64,000 bases of DNA from Cristatella mucedo (taxonomy: Eukaryota > Bryozoa > Phylactolaemata > Cristatellidae). Below the pieces are notes generated by a model. The model was given only the letters and a program-made list of their open reading frames with translations, did not search any database and was not told where the DNA came from. Positions 56,721 through 64,000 of this stretch are shown here, one piece after another. The stretch lies in the NCBI GenBank assembly GCA_009760855.2, contig WPIO01000080.1, positions 5,001 to 69,000 of the forward strand, in the 5' to 3' direction. Each line of letters starts with the position of its first letter. Position 1 is the stretch's first letter. Position numbers and translations under genes: made by a program.

Positions 56721-56869
56721 CTGCTGACAGCACATCCGCCTTATCGTGTAGCAGCGTTTCCGCTAGCATTGCTCTGTACAGCGATATGTGCTGCAGGTAG
56801 CAGGCATTGCTGACCAGTGCATCAGGGAGCAAACTACAAGCCGACACCAAAATACGATACCTCTTCGGG
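56721..56869 (-). CDS. NPHP1: NPHP1 exon 8
   Basis: The acceptor is GTGACTCTAG/CCCGAA and the donor is TCAGCAG/GTCAGT. It encodes PKRYRILVSACSLLPDALV, then SNACYLQHISLYRAMLAETL, LHDKADVLSA. SLLPxxLV followed by a long hydrophobic helix ending in LLxDK matches the SLLPETLIG...LLKDR part of vertebrate NPHP1. Phases are 2 in and 1 out. Confidence 0.85.
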
Positions 56870-57105
56870 CTAGAGTCACTCGGTATAAGCCGTGTGCCTG
56901 TATGTATGTATGCATGCTTTTGTGCATATAACACAAGCACGGTCTATGTCTTGTGTGTATTATGCAAGCAAGTTCGCGCATGCACTTGTCCTTGCATGCA
57001 AATGAGAAGCGAACGGTATAGCTGTCATCCGGCGGCCGGTAGCATACAGCGCACGTGCACAGAGACAGGGAACAGTGCCAGTGGCCTGTTTAGGTGAAGG
57101 GCAAG

Positions 57106-57415
57106 CACAGACAATAATAATAATAATAAAGATAATAATAATAATAATGCACTAGATAGAGCGCCCTCAGATAACTCAATCTCTCTCTACTCGCTTTATA
57201 TTTGCTGCAAAGGGAAATGCAATTGAATGGTAAGTAAAATCATGCTTGAAAAACAAACAGAATGAATAATATGGTTAGGGGTGACATGCACAGGGTCAGC
57301 ATGCAAATGTGGTTAGTGGCAGCATGCACAATGTCAGCACGCATAAGGACGTGAAGGACGAATCACAGAGACCCACTAAATGCTGTCCTAAATAGGTGTT
57401 TTTAAGTTCTTTTTA
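57106..57415 (-). mobile_element. LINE-A 3' UTR fragment in NPHP1 intron
   Basis: AATAATAATAATAAAG, the reversed hairpin (GAGCGCCCTCAGATAACTCAA...CGCTTTATATTTGCTGC) and 3' UTR landmarks run to GACAAGGCC, where the reversed coding end should begin. Confidence 0.85.
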
Positions 57416-57584
57416 AATGGACAAGGCCACTGCTGAGGGAGACGCCGGGGCCACCAGTCACAAACATGGTATCTTTGTAGCTGGCCCTGCGTATCGTTGA
57501 GATACGTAGGGTGACGACTCCCGAAGCACCGCCAGCCAGCTAGCACAGTGAGGCCGCTTACTCGAGCACAGCGAGGCCACTTAC

Positions 57585-57681
57585 TCGAGTTGCTCCTTCT
57601 GCTCCTTATTTGGGTTGCCCACACGAACTGTAATCAAAGGCTGCCGCTGACGGGAGATAAGGCTCTTGAACTTAGATGTAG
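57585..57681 (-). CDS. NPHP1: NPHP1 exon 7
   Basis: The acceptor is TGCTCTGGTTTTTAG/CTACAT and the donor is CAACTCGA/GTAAGT. With the C carried from exon 6 it encodes PTSKFKSLISRQRQPLITV, then RVGNPNKEQKEQL. RxRQPLxxVRV matches the RRQPQLLVKLRSLN segment of vertebrate NPHP1. Phases are 1 in and 2 out. The donor and its surroundings are tandemly repeated just downstream (see findings). Confidence 0.85.
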
Positions 57682-57744
57682 CTAAAAACCAGAGCACACA
57701 GAATTAAATACAGAGTATATGCACGCTGCTTCCATGTGCATGTA

Positions 57745-59114
57745 CACCGCCCTCCAAAAGTTTCTATGCACCAGTTACTACGATACTATCTTATTCAAAA
57801 CACGAGATTGAGATCAGATCTAAATCTAGCACTTTTTATTATGTGCGAAGCTAAGAAACACATAACTATATGCAATTTATTGGGTAAAATTAATAACTAG
57901 TCTAGACACAATGATTTTTCGTAACTTCATACAATCACCTCGGCATTAATTCAACCAGCTTTCGGTATGTTTCTGGAGTTCGTAAACAAAACTCTTGCGG
58001 CCCGTTTCTGGAGTTCTGTGGGTTCGTGAAAAACCATTTAACCACCACAGCAGTCTGCTTCGGAACGTTGTCACGCTGCCAACACGAATCTAGCCTGTAA
58101 AGAGCCTTAGCAGATGGCAAGCCTAAATTAGGAAAACTGTTGAGCCAGACGTTCTGATTCATTATTCATTGAATCCTGTGCAGATGTCCAAAACTGGAAG
58201 TTGAGAAGCAACCCCTTGCCATTACACTCCCACTATCAATTTTCATGGTATGTTGCAGACAACCGCTCAACGTTCGCTTAACCCAGTTGCCGGTGCATGT
58301 ACTTGCTCTTCTTATTGTAGCCAAAGCGATTGAAGTAGGACTCATCAGTCCACAGCACTCTGCTCCACTGTGCAGATGGCCAGTGCTGGTATCGGTGAGC
58401 AAAATTTCGCTTTGGTTTTGTGCGCAGCACAGTCAACAATGGTTTGAACTTCGCCAACCGTGCATTTAATCTTAGTTCATTAAGCAGTCTACTTATGCGA
58501 AGACTCTGTCAGTCTATATTAGTAGTGACTGTCTTTCAGAGCCGTGCTTTTCAGGAGCCAGCCTTCCCTTGGAGAAGTTACTCGAGAGCGACTCGAGCGG
58601 GCAGTGCCTCTGTGCTATTTAGTTCAGATATTTCCTAATAATGTTTCAAACAGTCATCTCGGAGATCTTCAGCAGCCTCGCGATTTCTCGGCTTGAATTT
58701 CAATCTTTACGGAGCAACATTAAAACTCCTGTTGTTGCTTCAGAAAGCGATGCAACAGGCGGGATATTCTGGTCGCATATCAAGCACCAGTATAGTCTTG
58801 GGTGGTCTGTACAAGTCAATGAGACATCCGGTTACCTTAGCTCATCATCGGTCGAGTAATCATAGGTGACAATACGAATCAAAAGTAGGTTCTGCTGGAT
58901 CGCTTCCAAGAGGGGTTGGCTAGTCACGTGATAGGGCAAATGCAGCTACTCACAAAGCCAAACGTAGCAAACTGCGACTAAAGCCAAAATTGTTTTGACA
59001 GATTGTTGCACTTTAAAAATTAGTTTAGCATAATGACTTACTTGAATACAGGTATTAGCTACAACCGAACTCAGATCAATGCACCAGGTGCTTAGAAACT
59101 TTTGGAAGGAAGAG
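57745..59114 (-). mobile_element. Tc1/mariner element with both inverted terminal repeats
   Basis: The left end (57745) and the inverted right end (59114) share CCAAAAGTTTCTA and GCACC after imperfect outer bases (CACCGCCCT versus CTCTTCCTT). Both ends are flanked by TA (57743-57744 and 59115-59116), the standard Tc1/mariner target duplication. The length of about 1.37 kb and the internal transposase relics fit the superfamily. It sits in the intron between NPHP1 exons 6 and 7. Confidence 0.9.
57930..58890 (-). pseudogene. Tc1-type transposase, decayed
   Basis: The minus frame 58166-58402 includes GECCGLMSPTSIAL (from a WTDES-type block), then KIDSGSVMARGCFS and GHLHRIQ, equivalents of the GGGSVMVWGCFS and LHRI blocks. 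The frame 57935-58162 has MNQNVWL, DSCWQRDNVPKQTAVVVKWF (QQDNDPKHTA block with the aspartate) and NPQNSRNGP. The catalytic DDE/DDD set is only partly preserved and the frame is broken, so the enzyme is inactive. The N-terminal DNA-binding half (58410-58890) is hard to follow. Confidence 0.8.
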
Positions 59115-59860
59115 TATCTTTGCTGACAGTTGCAATGTCACCAGCTCCTACGCGAGTCATAATGCATTTATAATTTCATTAATTGTAAATTAAAAATTTC
59201 ATTAATTATAAATTCATAATACATGCTCCTTCAGAGACTGAACTTGATCGACAAATCAGCATCGACCTCTTCATCTGTGCATTTCAGCATGTGGCTTCTT
59301 CGTAATAACTGATAGCTTTACGTGGAAAATTTCAAATGAGATGATTGCAACGCTAGATGCTTGCTTAAGTTGTCATAGCATAGACATACAGGATCTAGTC
59401 TCTAACGAACTGAATTGGGGTGGCTAACACTACCTACTCGTCACTAAAACAGTTGAATGCCTCGACATCTGCCTGCCAACATCCACTATCAAAGTGAAAA
59501 ACAGCCATTAATGTACCTATAGCAAAGCATTACATGTCGTGCACTGTCAATCTCGTAGTCAAAGCCATCTGACCACGGATAGCTAGGTTTATTTTGCTTG
59601 CCTTTTGGAAGCACGAAAAGCCTGCTGCATTACGTCAGAGTTCAAGGACTGAATTCTGGCCATATTGAGAACTTGAAGAGACATGCCCCTCCCCCCAGAG
59701 GTCGGCTCCCATTCGGCATCTTCTGCGGGAACGTTTTGATTCTTCTGATAGCTTGATAACTCCGCCTACACCCATCACTGCCCTTACACCGCTCTGCCTA
59801 TAATTTGCTCACACATAGCCTGCTGCTCTCAGTCCTCCTGCAGAAGCATCTCATTGTTAA
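59115..59860. other. NPHP1 intron, no further feature recognised
   Basis: Unique AT-rich intron sequence between the Tc1 element and the duplicated exon copy. TTTCATTAATTATAAATT-type direct repeats occur near 59170-59220. Confidence 0.4.
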
Positions 59861-59911
59861 ATCCACCTCGGCACCACTCTCATACAGCACCCCACCACCA
59901 GTTTGCAGCTC
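59861..59911 (-). pseudogene. Decayed tandem copy of NPHP1 exon 6
   Basis: Aligned without gaps to 59935-59985, 35 of 51 bases match, an offset of 74 bp. In the exon's frame the copy reads [18 protein letters not shown] against [18 protein letters not shown], so GG, YE, G and EVD are kept without a stop. It has no clear polypyrimidine tract or GT donor in the right place, so it is probably dead. An alternative exon cannot be excluded. Confidence 0.65.
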
Positions 59912-59915
59912 TTAC

Positions 59916-59992
59916 GTCGCCTGCCAATGGTCGGATCCACCTCGACACCTTTCTCATACGGCGTTCCACCATTGAGGATGAGCTCGAACTGC
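59916..59992 (-). CDS. NPHP1: NPHP1 exon 6 (GGTPYEKG signature)
   Basis: The acceptor is GGTTTTTTTTCCAG/GCAGTT and the donor is GGCGAC/GTAAGA. With AA from exon 5 the exon encodes [19 protein letters not shown], then DPTIGRR. [14 protein letters not shown] is, in my memory, the most conserved stretch of nephrocystin-1 and clinches the identification. Phases are 2 in and 1 out. Confidence 0.92.
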
Positions 59993-60029
59993 CTGGAAAA
60001 AAAACCTGATTTTGCCAACATGCAATAAA

Positions 60030-60640
60030 AAATAATAATTATAATACATGATATAGCACCTCAGTAAACTCAATCTCTTTCTAGTCACGTTAAATTTGCT
60101 GCAAAAGAAGCATGATCGAATGGCTAGTGGTAGCATGCTCAATGACAACAATCATAACATGATTAGGGGTGACATGCATAGGGTCAGCATGCAAATATGA
60201 TTAGTAGCAGCATGCACAGCATCAGTACGCATATGTACATAAAGAACGAATTACATTGACACACTAAATGATGTGATAAATAGATGTGTTTGTAGTTTCT
60301 TTTTTAATGTGGTCAAGTCCAACGATGTCGTGATGGAAGTCGGAATTTAGTTCCAGGCTTTGGGAGCATACGAACTAAAGGCACGGTCTCCAAAGAATTT
60401 GAGGTTCGTACATGGTATAGGTAAACGATTATATTCCGAAAAGCACGTGGTACTATGCTTAGTCTGGTGGGGGAATAGATCTGATAGGTAGGCTGAAGCC
60501 AAAGAATGAAGGAACCTGAAAGTGAGTGACACAACCTTGAAGTCGATGTGTTGCTTGACAAGGCACAGTGAGCAGGTCGGAAAACCACAGCTGCCGAACA
60601 GACGAGCCAGCTGCGAAATTCTTTGCTCAAAACCTATAGA
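60030..60640 (-). mobile_element. LINE-A C-terminal region and 3' end in NPHP1 intron
   Basis: AATAATAATTATAATACATG, the reversed hairpin and the 3' UTR come first. On the minus strand the frame 60347-60829 then has LCLVKQHIDFKVVSLTFR, LHSLASAYLSDLFP and SYAPKAWN, matching LINE-A. The 5' border is near 60640. Confidence 0.85.
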
Positions 60641-60668
60641 TGCATCACATATACGTGCACGTGCGAGC

Positions 60669-60677
60669 ACGCGTGCG

Positions 60678-60709
<32 letters not shown>

Positions 60710-60712
60710 CGG
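60669..60712. repeat. CA microsatellite
   Basis: GCGCACACACACACACACAC and on to ACGCACACACGG, adjacent to the LINE-A 5' border. Confidence 0.9.
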
Positions 60713-61194
60713 AGAAAGGCTATAGTCATTCTGGACCATAAGCATTTGCGCACACCTGAAGAGGCCATATTCAGATGCTGTTGCGGCTACAAGCAGCTTC
60801 ATAACTGTGAAGGAGTGACGTTTTTGCAACAGAAATTATGGATCAAACCAAACTATGGGACATATTTTCATGTTTATGATGAGTCACACGTACGCAATCG
60901 GACAGATCGACCATTATCGGGGAATACACCAGCCATTTTCCAAAATCTTAGAGCCTTTTCAGTCGATCCTTGAAGAATGATATTGTTGTATTATTTAATT
61001 CTACTGTTGTGTTTCTGTTTTCTGGTAAACTGGTTAGGAAATGGCTTGGCTGCAATATGCCAAATGCAAAGGAGTAACTCTACTTTGCTTAAGTAGGTAT
61101 GTTTGTCTTTTATACACAGCCCCGACAGTCATATTGCTGGGCTGCATAGATTCTTATGGCCCTGTGTGAAAATATGCATGTGTTTGCACGAGTA
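60713..61194. other. NPHP1 intron without a recognised feature
   Basis: I see no repeat or exon here. Confidence 0.4.
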
Positions 61195-61273
61195 CATTGA
61201 TGTAATGTAAAGTGCCTAGACAGAGATTGAGTTCTTTGAGGGCGCTTTAACAGATACATTATTATTATTATGT
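61195..61273 (+). mobile_element. LINE-A tail fragment
   Basis: ATGTAAAGTGCCTAGACAGAG, GGGCGCTTTAACAGATAC and ATTATTATTATT are the terminal hairpin and tail only. Confidence 0.8.
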
Positions 61274-61319
61274 AAGATAAACGAGTGCAGAGAAAAGTTG
61301 CAGTGACTGGCAGAGAAAG

Positions 61320-61410
61320 ACAGACAGAAAGAGAGAGAAACACACACAGGCAGATGGGGGAGAGAGAGAGAATAAGAGAGATGGAGAGAGACAGAGAGAC
61401 ATAGAGAGAG

Positions 61411-61483
<73 letters not shown>

Positions 61484-61505
61484 CACAGAGAGAGAAGGAG
61501 AGACA
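61320..61505. repeat. GA microsatellite beside the exon 5 donor
   Basis: A long GAGAGA run with scattered interruptions. On the gene strand it is a CT tract starting about 40 bp downstream of the NPHP1 exon 5 donor. The serine/leucine-rich minus frames here are repeat artefacts. Confidence 0.95.
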
Positions 61506-61544
61506 AACAGACAGTGACACACCGACATGTCACACAGTCCCTAC

Positions 61545-61627
61545 TTGTTTGCAACTTGACTTCCATCTTCGTTAAGCAGGGGAACGTGACTCCAGCCACA
61601 CGATAGTTCGAACTGCTGACCCGTTTT
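61545..61627 (-). CDS. NPHP1: NPHP1 exon 5
   Basis: The acceptor is CTTATTCTGTTTTCTAG/AAAACG and the donor is GCAAACAA/GTAGGG. It encodes KTGQQFELSCGWSHVPLLNE, then DGSQVAN. The GxxxELSCGWxxxxL segment matches vertebrate NPHP1 directly upstream of the GGTPYEKG signature. Phases are 0 in and 2 out. The donor, GTAGGG, is weak. Confidence 0.88.
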
Positions 61628-61741
61628 CTAGAAAACAGAATAAGTGCACCATCGCACGGTAGTGAAAGCAAGCAAAGATAAGAGTAAATACAGTACACGG
61701 ATAGGGTAGAGAATATCCATTCACTGAGGGCTTCTACTTAC

Positions 61742-61779
61742 CAATTTCACAAACGTCACGCTGAGCTCGATCAACAAAC
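61742..61779 (-). CDS. NPHP1: NPHP1 exon 4 (38-bp micro-exon)
   Basis: The acceptor is TTTTTGCTGCTGCAG/GTTTGT and the donor is AAATTG/GTAAGT. With the base from exon 3 it encodes GLLIELSVTFVKL, the counterpart of the GILFELGISYI strand of the vertebrate protein. Phases are 1 in and 0 out. Without it, exons 3 and 5 would not join in frame. Confidence 0.85.
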
Positions 61780-61979
61780 CTGCAGCAGCAAAAACACGCA
61801 CCATCACGGGTTGCACAAGCTGTCTAGAAAGTGATTGGCTGGAAGCCAAAACCCACCACGGCGCACCCATTACGAGCGTTGACTGAAAAACCGAGGCTCA
61901 TCGCATTGATAATAACGACTGCAGACGTACAGCTCTGTAGAAAACCGGAAGTGGAGTAATGGCGGTGGCCTCTGCTTAC

Positions 61980-62127
61980 CTAGGTTCTTGGTGGCACCGA
62001 CAGAGCGTAGGAACACCTCGCCATGCTCCACCGTGTGCATGACGTCCTGCAGCCGACTGCTGAACGTCCACGACATGCCGTCGCGGTCCACGGCCAGAGC
62101 GCGCACCGAGTGTATGTTGCTGAGCAC
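61980..62127 (-). CDS. NPHP1: NPHP1 exon 3
   Basis: The acceptor is TGTGTTTCTGGACAG/GTGCTC and the donor is AACCTAG/GTAAGC. It encodes VLSNIHSVRALAVDRDGMSW, TFSSRLQDVMHTVEHGEVF, LRSVGATKNL. VLSNIHxVRA, WTFS and the GxxFxRS block are strongly conserved with vertebrate NPHP1. Phases are 0 in and 1 out. Confidence 0.92.
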
Positions 62128-62925
62128 CTGTCCAGAAACACAGTAAAGAGTTGATGTCGCTGACTAGTAAAGGAGTGAGTTAGGGTGCACACAGAGAAGA
62201 CGGCTAATGCCCCGCGGTGCAAGACCTGCTGGAGTTGGAGGTATGCTCCCGCTATGATTGCAATGTTCAATATCCGATCCTTACTTAAAAGGTTAAGCCC
62301 CCTTAACGAAATCCTAGCTATGACCCTAGTGGCATAGCAAGCAGCAGGTCCTGCCGGGAGCTACTGGACTTTATGCTACAGCTCTGCTTTGCAATGGTGC
62401 CTGCCATAAGTGCAATAGTGCTAGTAAAAGCATTAGCACTAATTGACCCAGGGTTCCAGAAGCTGCAGCAGCTTCTTTTACAGCTGTGTGGTGCACCAGA
62501 TAATTTCAGTTAGTCGATGCTTGGGCAGCAGAAAGACTGTTCTCAATCGTGCTTGATCACTTGCCCACTGCTTATTTCTTAATCAGCGCCTCAGTGCCCT
62601 CAGCTAATCTTTCTGCTGAACAGTATTCTCCATGAGCCACCTGCCTTGTATTCATCCTATTTCGTTTGCACCCGGTGGAGCAACTCTCGATCCAACTGCA
62701 GAGTTGACAGGGCAGTGACTCCCGGAGGCAGATTCGTGAGCGGCCAGCAATCCGAAAAACAAACAAAATAGTGCACTAGCTTCCTGCCACCCACCCCACG
62801 ACGACATCGAATCGCAAGCTTTACTGGCCTCTCAGATGCCGATGAAATCGACTCTTGTCGTGGACGCCAAACCGAAGAAGACAAAGGCAGACACAGATTC
62901 AGTGCAGCTGCAGTTGTGCACTCAC
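62128..62925. other. NPHP1 intron
   Basis: No recognisable repeat or exon lies in this 0.8-kb intron. Confidence 0.5.
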
Positions 62926-63054
62926 CTCGGTACCATTGAAGAGGCAAACACGAGCCCAGCGGGCTTTCACCTCCGTGCCATCGCCTGGCAGTGGCACCTG
63001 ACGACAGCCGACCAGTGTGACCATCTTCTGCACGCGAGCGGTTCGAGCACGAAT
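62926..63054 (-). CDS. NPHP1: NPHP1 exon 2 as numbered here
   Basis: A textbook acceptor (TGCTTTTCCCCCTCCCGCAG/ATTCGT) and donor (ACCGAG/GTGAGT) bound 43 codons: IRARTARVQKMVTLVGCRQ, VPLPGDGTEVKARWARVCLF, NGTE. The IRxRxxRxxxxxTL...CxxxPLPG...RxxRxCLFxG pattern follows vertebrate NPHP1. Phase 0 at both ends. Confidence 0.9.
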
Positions 63055-63345
63055 CTGCGGGAGGGGGAAAAGCAGGACAATGCTATAAAAGTGGCGTGCT
63101 CTCACGTGGGCATGCTCTCGCGTGGGCCCTGCTGCCAAGCTGAGCTGTGCACGACGCTGGTGTATCCATAGGTGAGCGGCACAAACTGGAGGCCGAAGCA
63201 GGGAACATTCCACCTTAACATAACCTTAAGAGTGGCTTAATGCGAGGAACATTACCTTCGCGCTGCTCCAACACTAAAAAAACATGCGACCGATGCATTG
63301 CCGACCAACACTGTGCCGAGTGTGCAAGCTTGCTCGGTCACTCAC

Positions 63346-63706
63346 CCGCTCGCTCGTGAACTGGTAGAAGAGATCCTTGTAGAACAAATTCGATGTGCTC
63401 AACTTTGGCGTCAAGTAGTTTTGCATTCTGAACGTGAGCCCTACAGCAGCAGCACGTCCGGTTTGGCCGCTATGCAAGACAACACTCGAAGGAGCTGCCT
63501 TCAACTGAGGCGCACTCATGGGAGCACCAGCGGCCATCAAACCGGTCTTGCTGCCGAAGCTCAGGCACGTTCTGTGGTACCCATTGATACGTACCGTCGG
63601 CATACAAGCGTGCGAGCGTGGGTGGTCGAAAGCCGCTGGGCACTGCTCCCCAAGCGTGCAGGACGTCGGTGACGCCAGACTGAAATGCGAGCCGTGGTAC
63701 GATGAA
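63346..63706 (-). CDS. NPHP1: NPHP1 upstream exon (5' border uncertain)
   Basis: The donor is GAGCGG/GTGAGT, in phase 0 with the next exon. The last 35 codons (FRMQNYLTPKLSTSNLFYKD, LFYQFTSER) match the NYFLQPELMPSQLAFRDL region of vertebrate NPHP1. Earlier parts (VRINGYHRTCLSFGS, HSGQTGRAAAVG) are less conserved. The frame stays open to beyond 63741. Candidate acceptors are CTGCATTCAG (exon start 63706) and CGCATTTCAG (start 63679), both giving the same phase. Confidence 0.75.
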
Positions 63707-64000
63707 CTGAATGCAGGCGCATCATGATCATGCCTGAGCATGCCTGCGGCTTACTGATGTCAATAACTGAGCACATTTGAAAAGGCCAAGTGCAAACCCT
63801 GCTAGAAACGCTAGGGTTTACTCTTGGAGGTTAGAACGTATCAAGCCACAACATGCACCCTGCCACCACCTATCGAAGCAGACAAATGAGAAAAATTATA
63901 AGATCACCACAGCATTTTCAGTGAGCATTGTGGACCTAAGTACCAAAGCACCAAAAGGAAAGGCTAGCTCACATTTAGAGCCATGGGCAGACACCGGAAG
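63707..64000. other. Right edge: NPHP1 intron or cut-off upstream exon
   Basis: Read on the minus strand, the last 30 bases end at CTCTAAAT/GTGAGC, which could be the donor of a further upstream exon running off the window. The coding match is too short to judge. Confidence 0.3.

Larger units (their letters stand above)
49380..63706 (-). other. NPHP1: NPHP1 (nephrocystin-1) gene, 3' part, twelve exons
   Basis: Nephrocystin-1 is a scaffold of the ciliary transition zone and of cell junctions. The exons listed separately join in consistent phase (0-0, 0-1, 1-0, 0-2, 2-1, 1-2, 2-1, 1-0, 0-0, 0-0, 0-stop from exon 2 on). Exons 2-12 add up to exactly 375 codons including the stop. The encoded order follows vertebrate NPHP1 as I remember it: a VPLPG segment, VLSNIHSVRA, a GxLIELS strand, ELSCGW, the [14 protein letters not shown] signature, RQRQPL, SLLPDALV, an EQPDLMDVLR segment, SSW, and a C-terminal LLSPD...EPxDxSE. 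The N-terminal coiled coil and SH3 domain would be to the right of the window. The introns hold LINE, SINE and Tc1 insertions, none of which breaks an exon, so the gene looks intact. Confidence 0.9.

Noticed and set aside
61110-61698. Serine/leucine-rich frames over the GA tract
   Set aside because: Microsatellite translation only. The real coding piece here is the short NPHP1 exon 5.

Overview
This window is nuclear DNA from an animal, most likely a ciliated invertebrate. Coding sequence is sparse and split into small exons with GT/AG borders. Non-LTR retrotransposon 3' ends, tRNA-derived SINEs, a Tc1/mariner transposon and a Maverick/Polinton-like relic are present, with no bacterial operon structure. 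The species cannot be named from the sequence. The left end (1-7580) looks subtelomeric: degenerate CCCTA-type AT-rich repeats enclose a CpG-rich 15-bp satellite of about 4.3 kb. All long reading frames inside that satellite are artefacts of a stop-free unit whose length is divisible by three.

From 7.6 to 33 kb I find no convincing cellular gene. This stretch holds truncated copies of one dominant LINE (called LINE-A here; 3' hairpin and ATT tail), a second LINE (LINE-B), two SINE families, a 28-bp minisatellite, a 45-bp array, about 2.8 kb of CTG-based repeats (17.9-20.7 kb), and a dispersed duplication (21.7-23.9 kb and 30.0-32.6 kb) whose second copy carries two extra LINE-B insertions. 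A decayed Maverick/Polinton-type DNA polymerase fragment lies at 33.1-34.2 kb.

From 34.4 to 47.1 kb there is a TRIM-family gene on the minus strand: a RING/B-box/coiled-coil exon at 38.5-39.6 kb and a probable C-terminal beta-propeller exon at 34.8-35.9 kb. The propeller segment is duplicated at 46.0-46.5 kb. The two copies are damaged in different ways. LINE fragments lie around them.

From 49.4 kb to the right edge, the minus strand carries the 3' part of nephrocystin-1 (NPHP1), a ciliary transition-zone protein. I traced twelve exons whose reading phases join without a break from the window edge to a stop codon at 49380. The introns are loaded with LINE, SINE and Tc1 insertions. One intron holds a decayed tandem copy of the neighbouring exon, and another exon has a duplicated splice donor. 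NPHP1 is the best-supported gene in the window.
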